Of a DNA stretch of 24,268 bases, positions 8,146-15,197 are shown one piece after another. Below the pieces are notes generated by a model, which saw only the letters and a list, made by a program, of their open reading frames with translations, ran no database searches and was not told where the DNA came from. The number at the start of each line of letters is the position of its first letter. The first letter of the stretch is position 1. The stretch comes from a virus. The stretch covers positions 1 through 24,268 of the IMG/VR virus record IMGVR_UViG_3300025073_000165. The stretch is one strand, 5' to 3'. The position numbers and the translations under genes were made by a program.

Positions 8146-8790
8146 TTATGTTCCCAAGTACCCAGCGGTCAGGTTCAGGTACTCCTCGGGCTTCGGCACC
8201 CCCAGCACAAAGGCGAGGGCGGACGAGCCCGCGGTACACGCGGTCGCCACATCCACGTCAATGCTGTTGCCTGGCTTACAGAGCACCGGCCCGGTGGCCA
8301 TCAGGCTCTTGTAGACCACGGCGCCGATCGCCTGGGCGGTCGTCGCATTGGGCGCGGTCACGGTTCCATAGGTGCCATCGAGGTTCGAGGCAATGATGGT
8401 CCCGAGTCCGTTGATCGCGGGGTACAGATCGAAGTCCACCTTCGCGGGTGTGGTCGTGCCGGCTACCCCGAAGGTAAAGCCGATGGTATCGACCAGGAAC
8501 CAGTCGAAGATGTTGAACTGGCCTTCTGAACCAGTCCCGCTGAAGTCCATGACGCCCGCAATGTCCGGCTGCAGCCAGCGTCGGCTTTCATAGCCGTACA
8601 AGGATCCCGCCAACCGCGGGAGCGGGTTCGCCAGTAAGCCACGTCCCAAGGCTTCCGCCATGGACGGCGCAAACTGCACGCCCTTGTGAATGTCCAGCGC
8701 GAGCGGCAAATCCTCCTCATGCTGGATCATCTTGCCGAACTGGGTCCGCTTGGCCCAGTTCCAGAGTCGATTGAAGTTATACAGTCTCAT
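8146..8790 (-). CDS. Hypothetical virion protein downstream of the capsid gene
   Basis: 214 residues from ATG 8790, with GGAGGAAA seven bases upstream. The N-terminus (MRLYNFNRLWNWAKRTQFGK) is basic and aromatic. The rest looks like a mixed beta protein with FNIFDWFLVDTIGFTFG in the middle and a C-terminal beta segment (AFVLGVPKPEEYLNLTAGYLG). There is no signal peptide, zinc site or coiled coil. Its location directly after the major capsid gene, with an intergenic palindrome between them, suggests a head or head-to-tail component. No homologous family recognised. Confidence 0.8.
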   Translation of the reverse strand: MRLYNFNRLWNWAKRTQFGKMIQHEEDLPLALDIHKGVQFAPSMAEALGRGLLANPLPRLAGSLYGYESRRWLQPDIAGVMDFSGTGSEGQFNIFDWFLVDTIGFTFGVAGTTTPAKVDFDLYPAINGLGTIIASNLDGTYGTVTAPNATTAQAIGAVVYKSLMATGPVLCKPGNSIDVDVATACTAGSSALAFVLGVPKPEEYLNLTAGYLGT

Positions 8791-8826
8791 TGTCGTTTCC
8801 TCCGTCAGTGAATGATGGTCTGCCTT

Positions 8827-8840
8827 ACTGTCCGGTCAGT
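8827..8840. repeat. Intergenic quasi-palindrome, divergent copy
   Basis: ACTGTCCGGTCAGT lies between the stop of the major capsid gene and the ribosome site of the next gene. It resembles the reverse complement of the element at 10860-10878 (13 of 17 positions including flanks) and has an imperfect dyad. Weaker than the other copies. Confidence 0.3.
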
Positions 8841-8845
8841 GAGGA

Positions 8846-9802
8846 CTAGGACGAGGTAAAGTAGACGCTCCGCGCTTCGCCATCGTTCGCTGAATCGCCC
8901 CAGGTGTTGGCAAACCCGAGGATGCCGTACCAGGCCACCGACCGCTGCCGGCCGAAGTCGCCAGGGATACCGGCCAGGAGTTCCGGGGCTTCGACTTCGG
9001 CCAAGGCCAGAATGTCGTCACCAAAGAACACCGCTTCTCCCACGGCGCTGCCCGTTCCGCGCTCGGTCAACACGTTGTCGTGGTCGACCTCGATGAACCG
9101 GCACTTTTCCACTTCGCCAATTTCGGCGTTGTAGAACACGTCGCCGGGGCGGAGGTACTGCCGCCAGGCATGAAACTCGGGATCGTCCTTGACGCCCCGA
9201 CAGGCCTTGGTGGAGGCCAAGACCATGTAGACCTGGCCTTGGTAGGGATCGACATGCAGGGTTTTCCGCATGTAGTCCCGGATCATCTTGATGTGCGCCA
9301 CGGTCATGTTGTTCGTCCCCGTCACCGAGGTCGAACCGCCGTCCGTGGTGAAGGTGCCGCCGATCCCACTGGTGGGGCCGAATCGGACCTGTCCGTTCTT
9401 GATCGCCGTACCGGCCACGGTATCGATCGTGAGCTTCATCTGCTTCTTGAGTGACTTCTGAATCGCGTTCTCAATGTCGAACTTGTTCAGAAGTTGCACC
9501 TGGCGGGTGTAGCCCACCCCACGGCCGAACTCAGTGACCGTGATCGACCGCGTGGACATGGCCATCGGATCGATCGGCACCTTGCCAGCCTGGGACAGCA
9601 CCGCCGACGTCGGCTCCGCAATGTTGCGGATCCGCTGAATCGTGACGGTATCGCCCATATGGGAGCCAAACCCCGGTTCCGGTCTGGCGAACTGCACCAC
9701 CAGCGTTTCCGCAATGCTGGCAAAGCGCAGTTCGCTACTCAGCGCATGGTTGCGCGAGACGCCTGACGTAATATCGGGAGTCCACTGAAAATTTCCTGCC
9801 AT
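8846..9802 (-). CDS. Major capsid protein, N4-gp56-like
   Basis: 318 residues from ATG 9802 with AGAGGAG nine bases upstream. It builds the icosahedral head shell. The sequence has the features of the N4-gp56 type of HK97-fold capsid proteins: an N-terminal arm, then GDTVTIQRIRN, then the conserved VTEFGRGVGYTRQ segment. These are followed by long helix DIENAIQKSLKKQMKLTIDT, an MIRDYMRKTLHVDPYQGQVY segment, and a C-terminal VEVDHDNVLTERG/VFFGDDILALAE region. The length is close to the usual 300-400. The scaffold-like gene lies just upstream and the portal beyond it, the normal head-gene order. There is no sign of a separate protease domain in it. The family assignment is by recognition of motif and order, not by database search. 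Confidence 0.88.
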   Translation of the reverse strand: MAGNFQWTPDITSGVSRNHALSSELRFASIAETLVVQFARPEPGFGSHMGDTVTIQRIRNIAEPTSAVLSQAGKVPIDPMAMSTRSITVTEFGRGVGYTRQVQLLNKFDIENAIQKSLKKQMKLTIDTVAGTAIKNGQVRFGPTSGIGGTFTTDGGSTSVTGTNNMTVAHIKMIRDYMRKTLHVDPYQGQVYMVLASTKACRGVKDDPEFHAWRQYLRPGDVFYNAEIGEVEKCRFIEVDHDNVLTERGTGSAVGEAVFFGDDILALAEVEAPELLAGIPGDFGRQRSVAWYGILGFANTWGDSANDGEARSVYFTSS

Positions 9803-9852
9803 GATTCATGCTCCTCTGCCAGACCGGACGAGTCGCGGGATCGTCTCTGGGC

Positions 9853-10827
9853 CTACCGCTCCGACTGCCGCAACATCACATTGGTATTGCGGCCCTGAAT
9901 GCGCTTGAGCTTCGCCAAATCGGCCAACATCGACCCAGGCCCTTCGGCGAGGTCGTCGTCGTCCTGCTCGCGTTGGCGTCCCCGTGCGCCGCGTGACCCT
10001 TCCTCAATCGTGCCGTCCATCGCTTCCCGATGCCGGCGCTTCTCGTCCTTAAAGTTCTGGCTGTTGCGTGTCGTTTTGATGATGCGCTCCTTCACGAGGT
10101 TGACCAGTTGCGGAATCTGATCCTCGGGCTTGACCCGCTTGAACCAGCTCGGATCGGTCTGCGTTTTCATAATCGAGAGGGCTTGCACGAGTTCAAAGGC
10201 GTCCGGGTCCAGTCCGTTTTCTTCCAGACAGGCCAGGGTTTGCTCTTTCGCATCGGCATAGGCCTTTTCTCGGTTCCGCGTATCGTCAAAGACCTCACTT
10301 GAAGTCCGACGACTGATCTCCTCGGCGGTCTGCGCCTGATCGGCTATGACCTTTTCAAACATCTTTTCGTAGACCTTCACCGAGTAGTCCGGGTCGTTGC
10401 GGTCGAGCTTCTTAATCTCGTCCACCACTTCCCGCGCTCGTGTCTTGGCTCGATCGAGTTGCTCATTCGTCCGCGTATTGACGGATTCACGGGTTTCGTG
10501 TTGCCCTTCAATCTTGGCGATGCGCTCCTGCATCGAGGACAGTTCACGGGCCTGCTTCTCGTTGTCGGCCTTCAGTCGGTCTTTCTCCGACTTGAGTTCG
10601 TCGTAGGCCTGGGCCTGCTTCGAACGTCTGCCTCTTGGCTGGTTGTCGAGGTCGTCCGTGTCCTGCGAACCATCCTCGTCAACTATGTCCTGCTCGAACT
10701 CTTCCCCCTCATCGACGGCAGCGGACCCGCCCCCAGGCGAATCATGCCCTTCGATGGTCAAGCGATGGGCAGCATGAATGTGGACGCATTCAGCGGCGTG
10801 CCCGATGTTCAGTAACCACTTCAACAT
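9853..10827 (-). CDS. Probable head scaffolding protein
   Basis: 324 residues from ATG 10827 with GAGGAG eight bases upstream. An acidic N-terminal third (EEFEQDIVDEDGSQDTDDLD) is followed by a very long charged coiled-coil region at about residues 70-160 (AQAYDELKSEKDRLKADNEK). A helical middle and a basic, glutamine-rich C-terminus (LKRIQGRNTNVMLRQSER) complete it. This acidic, coiled, basic-tail design, and the position directly upstream of the major capsid gene, match phage scaffolding proteins that template procapsid assembly and leave before or during packaging. No protease motif is seen. Assignment rests on composition and gene order. Confidence 0.78.
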   Translation of the reverse strand: MLKWLLNIGHAAECVHIHAAHRLTIEGHDSPGGGSAAVDEGEEFEQDIVDEDGSQDTDDLDNQPRGRRSKQAQAYDELKSEKDRLKADNEKQARELSSMQERIAKIEGQHETRESVNTRTNEQLDRAKTRAREVVDEIKKLDRNDPDYSVKVYEKMFEKVIADQAQTAEEISRRTSSEVFDDTRNREKAYADAKEQTLACLEENGLDPDAFELVQALSIMKTQTDPSWFKRVKPEDQIPQLVNLVKERIIKTTRNSQNFKDEKRRHREAMDGTIEEGSRGARGRQREQDDDDLAEGPGSMLADLAKLKRIQGRNTNVMLRQSER

Positions 10828-10856
10828 GCTCGAATCTCCTCAGCGCCACGGAAGCG

Positions 10857-10878
10857 GCTGACTATCTGGACAGTCAGC
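10857..10878 (-). repeat. Intergenic quasi-palindrome and hairpin, copy 2
   Basis: On the plus strand positions 10860-10878 read GACTATCTGGACAGTCAGC. Read in the minus direction, GCTGACT and AGTCAGC form a 7-bp stem, extendable with a G-U pair. It lies between the small gene ending at 10897 and the scaffold gene start at 10827. It is 16 of 19 identical to the element at 23421-23439. Confidence 0.5.
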
Positions 10879-10896
10879 AATCCGCGGGTAACAGAA

Positions 10897-11067
10897 TTAG
10901 CAATCGCCCTTCATCCCCGGCTTCTTGGTGAAGAAGCCACTCTTGATGCCGTGCTTCTCCAGTCGCTTCACCCCAGGATCCTTGCCTTGGTTGGTGTGCA
11001 TCGGCGCTTTCGGCATCGGATTGGCCGATTGATTCATGCCCATGTCCTGATACTTCCCATTGGCCAT
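10897..11067 (-). CDS. Small basic protein, unknown function
   Basis: 56 residues from ATG 11067 (MANGKYQDMGMNQSANPMPK). A G-rich ribosome site (AAGGGGG) lies six bases upstream and an AGGAG lies further up. An ATG eleven codons earlier is less likely because it precedes these sites. The protein is basic, with several Met, Lys and Gly residues and a KHGIKSGFFTKKPGMKGDC tail; there is no recognisable domain. Small Lys/Met-rich proteins between portal and scaffold occur in other podovirus-like genomes, but no homologue can be named. Coding is supported by the ribosome site and fit between neighbours. Confidence 0.65.
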   Translation of the reverse strand: MANGKYQDMGMNQSANPMPKAPMHTNQGKDPGVKRLEKHGIKSGFFTKKPGMKGDC

Positions 11068-11104
11068 TGAGGCCCCCTTTCTCCTGCCGACTCTCGGCAA
11101 GCTG

Positions 11105-11398
11105 CTAAAGATTCATCGCCTGGCGCGTGACGGCCTGCGCGGCGCGGCGGATCGGCACCAGCTCGGCAATCCTGCCGATCTTCACGCCCATCTCCGTCAT
11201 CACTTCGACCAAGCCGATCGCCTTGGCTCGGACATGCAGCGCCGTCGCATCCTCCATCTCCGGATCGAGCAAGGCGCCCACGTATTCACTCAGTCGGCTT
11301 TCGAATGTGTTGATAATGGCCTGCCGTGTGCCGTCGTGGCTCAGTCCCTCTAAGAGGTTGAGCCCGTCTTTCTTGTCCTGGACGTCCTGCTGGGTCAT
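11105..11398 (-). CDS. Small helical protein between portal and scaffold
   Basis: 97 residues from ATG 11398, overlapping the portal stop by four bases (ATGA), so it is probably translationally coupled to the portal. It looks all-helical: ARQ-type helix TRQAIINTFESRLSEYVGAL, then DATALHVRAKAIGLVEVMTE, then IRRAAQAVTRQAMNL. There is no Cys or zinc motif and no membrane segment. It may be a head-assembly or portal-associated factor on position alone; no family recognised. Confidence 0.75.
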   Translation of the reverse strand: MTQQDVQDKKDGLNLLEGLSHDGTRQAIINTFESRLSEYVGALLDPEMEDATALHVRAKAIGLVEVMTEMGVKIGRIAELVPIRRAAQAVTRQAMNL

Positions 11399-13257
11399 GC
11401 GGCTCCTTGTGTGTCGGTTGGGCCTGGGCCAGCCGCCATCGGTTTACCGGTTTCCGGATCTCTCCCGGCTCCCTGTGCGGCGAGCTCGGCCGCCCTGGCT
11501 TGCTCTTGCTGAAGTTCGAAGGCCATTTCTTCCTCAGTCTTAATGACTTCCGGCGCATCCATGGCGTCCCCGATCTTGCGAATCATCTTGTCGTCCTTGG
11601 CGAACGGATGGAATCGGGGGCTGTCCGTCAGCTTGGCCATGTTCACCAGACGATCGACCAGGGCCGACTTCTGGAACAGGATCGACACCCCCCGGATTTC
11701 AATGTCCGTTTCCTGTTTCACCGCTTCGACGCGCTGCTCGGGGGAGAGCATGGCGATTTGCCCTAAGATCGCTTCGTGTTTGCGACCGAGAACCTGCAAA
11801 TAGCTGGGCGAATCCCACGGATCCCAGTAGGTCGTGAGCACATCCTGTGTCATCTCTAGGAGTTGTTCACCGCCGTACTCCACATCATGGCCAATGCCTT
11901 CGAACACCCCCAAGGCTTGCTGGGTCTTGATTTCCACCTCGCCCTTGGTAATGTCCTTGCGCTCGCCCATCTCGCCCTTGAGGAGTTCCGTGACAAACAC
12001 CCCGTTTTGAAACAGGTTCCCGGTCAAGCCCATCATTTGCTCGACGGCCCCGAGGAAATCGGCCGCATCCTGCTTGATTGCGGTATAAGCCGGTCCGTTC
12101 GCGTTCATCTTCTTCGACTTCGTACAGCCGGGGTAGAGCTCCTTGTCAGCCGGGTTGACCAGCTTCGATTCGTCCACTTCCCAGGCCCCATTCAAGACGA
12201 AGCTCAACCGATCGGCGGTCATGGAGAGGATGTTGTTGCGGAATTTCCACATCTTCAGCATGCCGTCGATGAGGGAATAGCCGTGGAAGTTCCGCAGGTG
12301 CGGGAGCGGAGCAAACTGATGAATCGGCCAGCGGATCTTGGGGAAATTCGTTGCTACCGGTCTCTTAATCACCGTGCGATTGGCCACCGTCATGCGGACG
12401 TTCGGCAACACCATCTCCCCGTTATGGTCGAGGACGGAGCCCCAAAACTCACGGACAAAGACCTGGGGGCGGAATTTATGCGAGTAATCGACCAACCCAC
12501 GCCGCTTGCGTTCGTTGCGGCGGTCCCAGGTGCCTTCGTCCCCTCGATCCTTCAGGCAGTCCCGGACGTTCTCGTAACGGCCATCCTCTTCGCCTTGCAA
12601 TAGGACGTGGTAATCGATCCAGTCTTGATGAATGCAGTAGAGGCCCGATTGCGGTTCTCTCGACATGGCATCGGCATCGCGCCGTAATTGCCAGGGGAGG
12701 ATTTTGACGAAGCGCAGGCCTTCAGAGCCGTCCGGATTGGTCTGCCATACCGCCTTGACGCCTAAGCTCGTCCCGATCGCAAAGCCCATCTCCGTCATGT
12801 CCGGAAAGAACTGCGTCATCTTGGTGCGCTTGGACCAGAACCGAAGGGTATCTTTCCAGAAGTTCACCTTCGCCATAATGAACGGATCGTCTTTTTGATC
12901 CGTGGTCACGTCGAACCAGTTGGGCTGATCCACGACGGCCTTGCGGACAAGCATTTTGGCTTGTATGACGGTCTGGAAGGGTTCGTTGGTCGTGATCTTG
13001 GCTTGCCAGTCCTCTTTCAAGGCCAGCTCTTTCATCTTGTTTTCGTGCGCGTCCCAGAGCTGTTCATCGAACTTCATGCGCTCATCGTCGGTGCGCTCGG
13101 TGTGCTTGACGCATTCCTCGACGTACTCGACCAAATGCCCGTCTTGCAGGCCTGACGCCTGATCGTCAAACAGGGCCGCAAAGTCCTCGTCCGGCAAGTC
13201 TCGCAATTCTGCGATTCCGGCTTGGAGTTCGGCGTCCGTGATGCCAAAGGCTGGCAC
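11395..13257 (-). CDS. Portal protein
   Basis: 620 residues, starting with GTG at 13257 (reads PAFGITDAELQ after the initiator); AAAGGA lies nine bases upstream and the previous small gene's TAA immediately precedes the start. The protein forms the dodecameric channel through which TerL pumps DNA into the head. Support: size typical of podovirus portals, location between terminase and scaffold/capsid, and portal-like mixed alpha/beta content. It includes a WQAKITTNEPFQTVIQAKML region, an RPVATNFPKIRWPIHQFAPL segment and a long helical C-terminal part with GVFEGIGHDVEYGGEQLLEM. A Q/A/P-rich tail closes it. Homology is judged by overall pattern and order, so a search would be needed to name the family. 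Confidence 0.82.
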   Translation of the reverse strand: MPAFGITDAELQAGIAELRDLPDEDFAALFDDQASGLQDGHLVEYVEECVKHTERTDDERMKFDEQLWDAHENKMKELALKEDWQAKITTNEPFQTVIQAKMLVRKAVVDQPNWFDVTTDQKDDPFIMAKVNFWKDTLRFWSKRTKMTQFFPDMTEMGFAIGTSLGVKAVWQTNPDGSEGLRFVKILPWQLRRDADAMSREPQSGLYCIHQDWIDYHVLLQGEEDGRYENVRDCLKDRGDEGTWDRRNERKRRGLVDYSHKFRPQVFVREFWGSVLDHNGEMVLPNVRMTVANRTVIKRPVATNFPKIRWPIHQFAPLPHLRNFHGYSLIDGMLKMWKFRNNILSMTADRLSFVLNGAWEVDESKLVNPADKELYPGCTKSKKMNANGPAYTAIKQDAADFLGAVEQMMGLTGNLFQNGVFVTELLKGEMGERKDITKGEVEIKTQQALGVFEGIGHDVEYGGEQLLEMTQDVLTTYWDPWDSPSYLQVLGRKHEAILGQIAMLSPEQRVEAVKQETDIEIRGVSILFQKSALVDRLVNMAKLTDSPRFHPFAKDDKMIRKIGDAMDAPEVIKTEEEMAFELQQEQARAAELAAQGAGRDPETGKPMAAGPGPTDTQGAA

Positions 13258-13383
13258 TTAGACGAGTCCTTTCTTCAGGAACCGTTTCCCGGCTGCCATG
13301 GATTGCGCTTTACGAATAGATTTCTTGCGAGCGGCGGTCATGCGCGCCGTGCTGCCAGAGGCGAATTGTTTTTTAGCGGTCAC
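13258..13383 (-). CDS. Very small, highly basic protein
   Basis: 41 residues starting with GTG at 13383. The start overlaps the TGA of 13380-13628 as GTGA, and the stop TAA directly abuts the portal start, so it sits in a tight coupled chain. A GGAGG lies about twelve bases upstream, somewhat far. The translation (TAKKQFASGSTARMTAARKK, then SIRKAQSMAAGKRFLKKGLV) is extremely rich in Lys, Arg and Ala. Short basic proteins next to portal genes are common in phages and may bind DNA or act in assembly; the role is not known. Confidence 0.6.
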   Translation of the reverse strand: MTAKKQFASGSTARMTAARKKSIRKAQSMAAGKRFLKKGLV

Positions 13384-13628
13384 TGGTGGTACAAGCCTCC
13401 CCGCAGATCGCGTTCGAGTTGATCGGCCTGCATGGATGGGCCGAGCTTGGTGAGATCAATGTCACTGATGCAGCCGGTCACCGGGGGATCGTCGCTCTGA
13501 GCGAGGTAATGAATCTTCCCGCAGTTCCCGCACTTGAGGACGTCGCGCTTTTCGCCCATGGCGCGGACTTCTCGAAAGCCCTGCACCCATTTGTGCCGTC
13601 CGAGTTCTGAGGTTCTGAGATTCGCCAT
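13380..13628 (-). CDS. Small protein with a CxxC site
   Basis: 82 residues from ATG 13628. There is no clear Shine-Dalgarno site, but the start lies six bases after the stop of the preceding gene, so coupling or re-initiation is likely. A single Cys pair KCGNCGKIHY at about residues 32-41 and a further Cys at about 53 suggest a half zinc-ribbon; H and C residues could complete a metal site. The C-terminus (DLTKLGPSMQADQLERDLRG) is helical. Role unknown. It lies just upstream of the tiny basic gene and the portal. Confidence 0.65.
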   Translation of the reverse strand: MANLRTSELGRHKWVQGFREVRAMGEKRDVLKCGNCGKIHYLAQSDDPPVTGCISDIDLTKLGPSMQADQLERDLRGGLYHQ

Positions 13629-13634
13629 CGTGTC

Positions 13635-14168
13635 TTACGCCCAATGCCAGGTGCCGGGAACGTGCTGCTCGGAATACGTGGCGATAATCTCGCCCTCGCG
13701 GACTCCTGGGGCCTGGCCCAAGCGAATGCGCGTGGCGCCATCAGGTTGCACACCAACGAGCGTACAGGCGACCATCTGACGGCACTCGCCGCCCATCTCG
13801 CGGATATAGACACCGCCGCGGCCTACCTGATTGAGGAACGCATTTACCGGTTCAGGAGTGGCATCGGGTTCTGGAACGGGTTCGGGAAGAGTCTCATCGA
13901 TCGTCTCGACCACAGGAGGCGGGAGGGGGTCAGGATCATCGGGAGCAATGGGTTCGGGAAGGGTCTCATCGATCGTCTCGACCACAGGAGGCGGGAGGGG
14001 GTCAGGATCATCGGGAGCAATGGGTTCGGGAGCGGGAGCATCCGCATCAACCGTGGGAGCCGCCTCGATGGGAGCATCCGGAGATTCGACGTTCTCCGCG
14101 TCTACCGGTGAGGCTTCGGGTAGGTTTTGGTCAACGGCTGGGATCTGTTCGCCTTGTTCGTCACTCAT
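13635..14168 (-). CDS. Acidic proline-rich repeat protein with globular C-terminus
   Basis: 177 residues from ATG 14168 with GGAGG seven bases upstream. Residues 1-105 are disordered-looking and strongly acidic, rich in P, E, D, A. They include a 24-residue unit (PEPIAPDDPDPLPPPVVETI, then DETL) present twice in tandem. From about residue 107 a compact domain begins (NAFLNQVGRGGVYIREMGGE; VGVQPDGATRIRLGQAPGV) with two Cys. First gene after the terminator at 14181-14227, hence probably the first gene of the head sub-operon. Such flexible acidic linkers can be scaffold-like or hub-binding, but the function is unknown. Confidence 0.75.
   Translation of the reverse strand: MSDEQGEQIPAVDQNLPEASPVDAENVESPDAPIEAAPTVDADAPAPEPIAPDDPDPLPPPVVETIDETLPEPIAPDDPDPLPPPVVETIDETLPEPVPEPDATPEPVNAFLNQVGRGGVYIREMGGECRQMVACTLVGVQPDGATRIRLGQAPGVREGEIIATYSEQHVPGTWHWA
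13878..14031 (-). repeat. 72-bp tandem duplication, about two copies
   Basis: A 72-bp unit occurs twice in a row, with TCATCGATCGTCTCGACCAC beginning at 13894 and again at 13966. The copies differ at only one base over the stretch compared. It encodes the duplicated 24-residue proline/acidic repeat of 13635-14168 and keeps frame, so it can expand or contract by slippage. Confidence 0.9.
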
Positions 14169-14180
14169 GGAAACCTCCAG

Positions 14181-14227
14181 AAAAACAAAAACGGCATTGC
14201 CCCCTCCGAAGAGAGAACAATGCCGTT
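14181..14227 (-). terminator. Intrinsic terminator with UUCG tetraloop
   Basis: In the minus direction, 14227 to 14190 folds into a complete 17-bp hairpin (three G-U pairs) closed by a TTCG tetraloop. The outer arms are AACGGCATTG and CAATGCCGTT. It is followed at 14189-14181 by TTTGTTTTT. It lies after the stop of 14269-14436 and two bases before the ribosome site of 13635-14168. It would terminate leftward transcripts unless read through or anti-terminated. Confidence 0.85.
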
Positions 14228-14268
14228 CCGATAGTTGCGGATCAGGCTAGATATGCTGGATTAGTAGC

Positions 14269-14436
14269 TCATGGCCTGATTTCCTCTTGTGTACTTTTGA
14301 GAATCTTCAACGATCCTACGCGCTCCATACTGACGTTAAATTCAAAAGTCAAGACGACTTTGCCGTGTACGACCGGCAAGGCGCTGAGTTCCTTCTGTAT
14401 GCGCTCCTGCATCGTGCGCGGAATGGTCAGGGTCAC
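14269..14436 (-). CDS. Small hypothetical protein
   Basis: 55 residues starting with GTG at 14436, overlapping the TGA of 14433-14672 as GTGA, which supports translational coupling. The product reads VTLTIPRTMQERIQKELSAL, then a beta-like KVVLTFEFNV and a polar tail. No recognised domain. The stop at 14269 lies about 40 bases upstream of the terminator at 14181-14227, so this is the last gene of the upstream transcript segment. Confidence 0.6.
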   Translation of the reverse strand: MTLTIPRTMQERIQKELSALPVVHGKVVLTFEFNVSMERVGSLKILKSTQEEIRP

Positions 14437-14672
14437 GATTCCCCCTGCCGATCCTCGTCACTGGCCCCATCTTCCAGAATGAAATGCTCCATGTCTCCAG
14501 GCAGTAAGGCTACATCGTCGTCAATCCTGATGCCTGGAATGGGGATCTCCACATGCGGCACATTGGCGACAAATTGCAGCGTGCCGTTCTTCCCATCGGT
14601 GTTACTGGGCACATAGACAATCGCCTCGGGCGGATAGTCCATGAGTCGGTGAATGAGTTGTTGGACGGTCAT
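14433..14672 (-). CDS. Hypothetical protein with acidic C-terminus
   Basis: 79 residues from ATG 14672, with AGGA six bases upstream. The N-terminal half (MTVQQLIHRLMDYPPEAIVY) has the pattern of a short helix-strand domain seen in many small phage or plasmid hypothetical proteins that begin 'MTVxxLIxxLxxxPxdaxV'. The remainder is acidic (IPGIRIDDDVALLPGDMEHF). The role is unknown. It is coupled by GTGA to the next gene and sits between the lipoprotein gene and the terminator. Confidence 0.75.
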   Translation of the reverse strand: MTVQQLIHRLMDYPPEAIVYVPSNTDGKNGTLQFVANVPHVEIPIPGIRIDDDVALLPGDMEHFILEDGASDEDRQGES

Positions 14673-14679
14673 CTGCGTC

Positions 14680-15165
14680 CTATGGCGTCAGATAGCTCAA
14701 CGAGAAATAGACGTCCGACCCGTTCCCGAGAATGCTATTCCCACTCATGCCAGTTGCGGCCGCAGTCAGGCTGTAGAGCGACATGCTGGTGGTGCCATTG
14801 GGTCCAAGCAGCCCCACCACATTGACAACCGACAGCGCCAATCCATTCACGTAGACTGGGGCAATCGCATACGCAAAGGGGTCCAGGTCAATCGGGTAGG
14901 GAAATCCGGTAATGATGTACGGCGAGCCGGTCCCGATGGTGGCAATGCTCATGCGACAAAAGACGGTCACCAGCTTCCCAATCTTGGTATAGGTGCCCAC
15001 TTGATTGGTGTAGGTCGAGGTCCCGCCCACCGTAGGCGTCCAGGTTCCTACCGGAGAATCTTCTGAGGTAATGAAGGACGCGGCGGGCATAGCCGGGGGG
15101 ACCGTGCCGCAGGCCGTGACCAGGGCCAGCACCAGGGCCAGAGTGAACTTCTTGAGCAACAGCAT
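14680..15165 (-). CDS. Lipoprotein with a tail-fibre-like domain
   Basis: 161 residues from ATG 15165, with GGAGG eight bases upstream. Residues 1-18 (MLLLKKFTLALVLALVTA) followed by Cys-19 are a clear lipoprotein signal, lipobox LVTAC, so the mature protein would be lipid-anchored in the cell envelope. The mature part contains SPVGTWTPTVGGTSTYTNQV and GTYTKIGKLVTVFCRMSI. This 'GxWTPxxGG.TYT..G.YTKIG..V' motif is very common in phage tail-fibre and host-specificity domains. A fibre-like fold joined to a lipoprotein signal is unusual: it could be a host-surface decoy or exclusion factor rather than a virion protein. The neighbouring HNH gene follows directly upstream. Confidence 0.82.
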   Translation of the reverse strand: MLLLKKFTLALVLALVTACGTVPPAMPAASFITSEDSPVGTWTPTVGGTSTYTNQVGTYTKIGKLVTVFCRMSIATIGTGSPYIITGFPYPIDLDPFAYAIAPVYVNGLALSVVNVVGLLGPNGTTSMSLYSLTAAATGMSGNSILGNGSDVYFSLSYLTP

Positions 15166-15197
15166 CTTAGGACCTCCGTGGTTTGAGATTGCTATGG

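Noticed and set aside
11863-12603. Long plus-strand frame (246 codons) opposite the portal gene
   Set aside because: It lies entirely inside the well-supported portal gene, has no ribosome site and shows His/Leu/Arg-biased antisense composition.
13878-14031. CRISPR-like repeat array
   Set aside because: The unit is 72 bp with no spacers and encodes an in-frame protein repeat.
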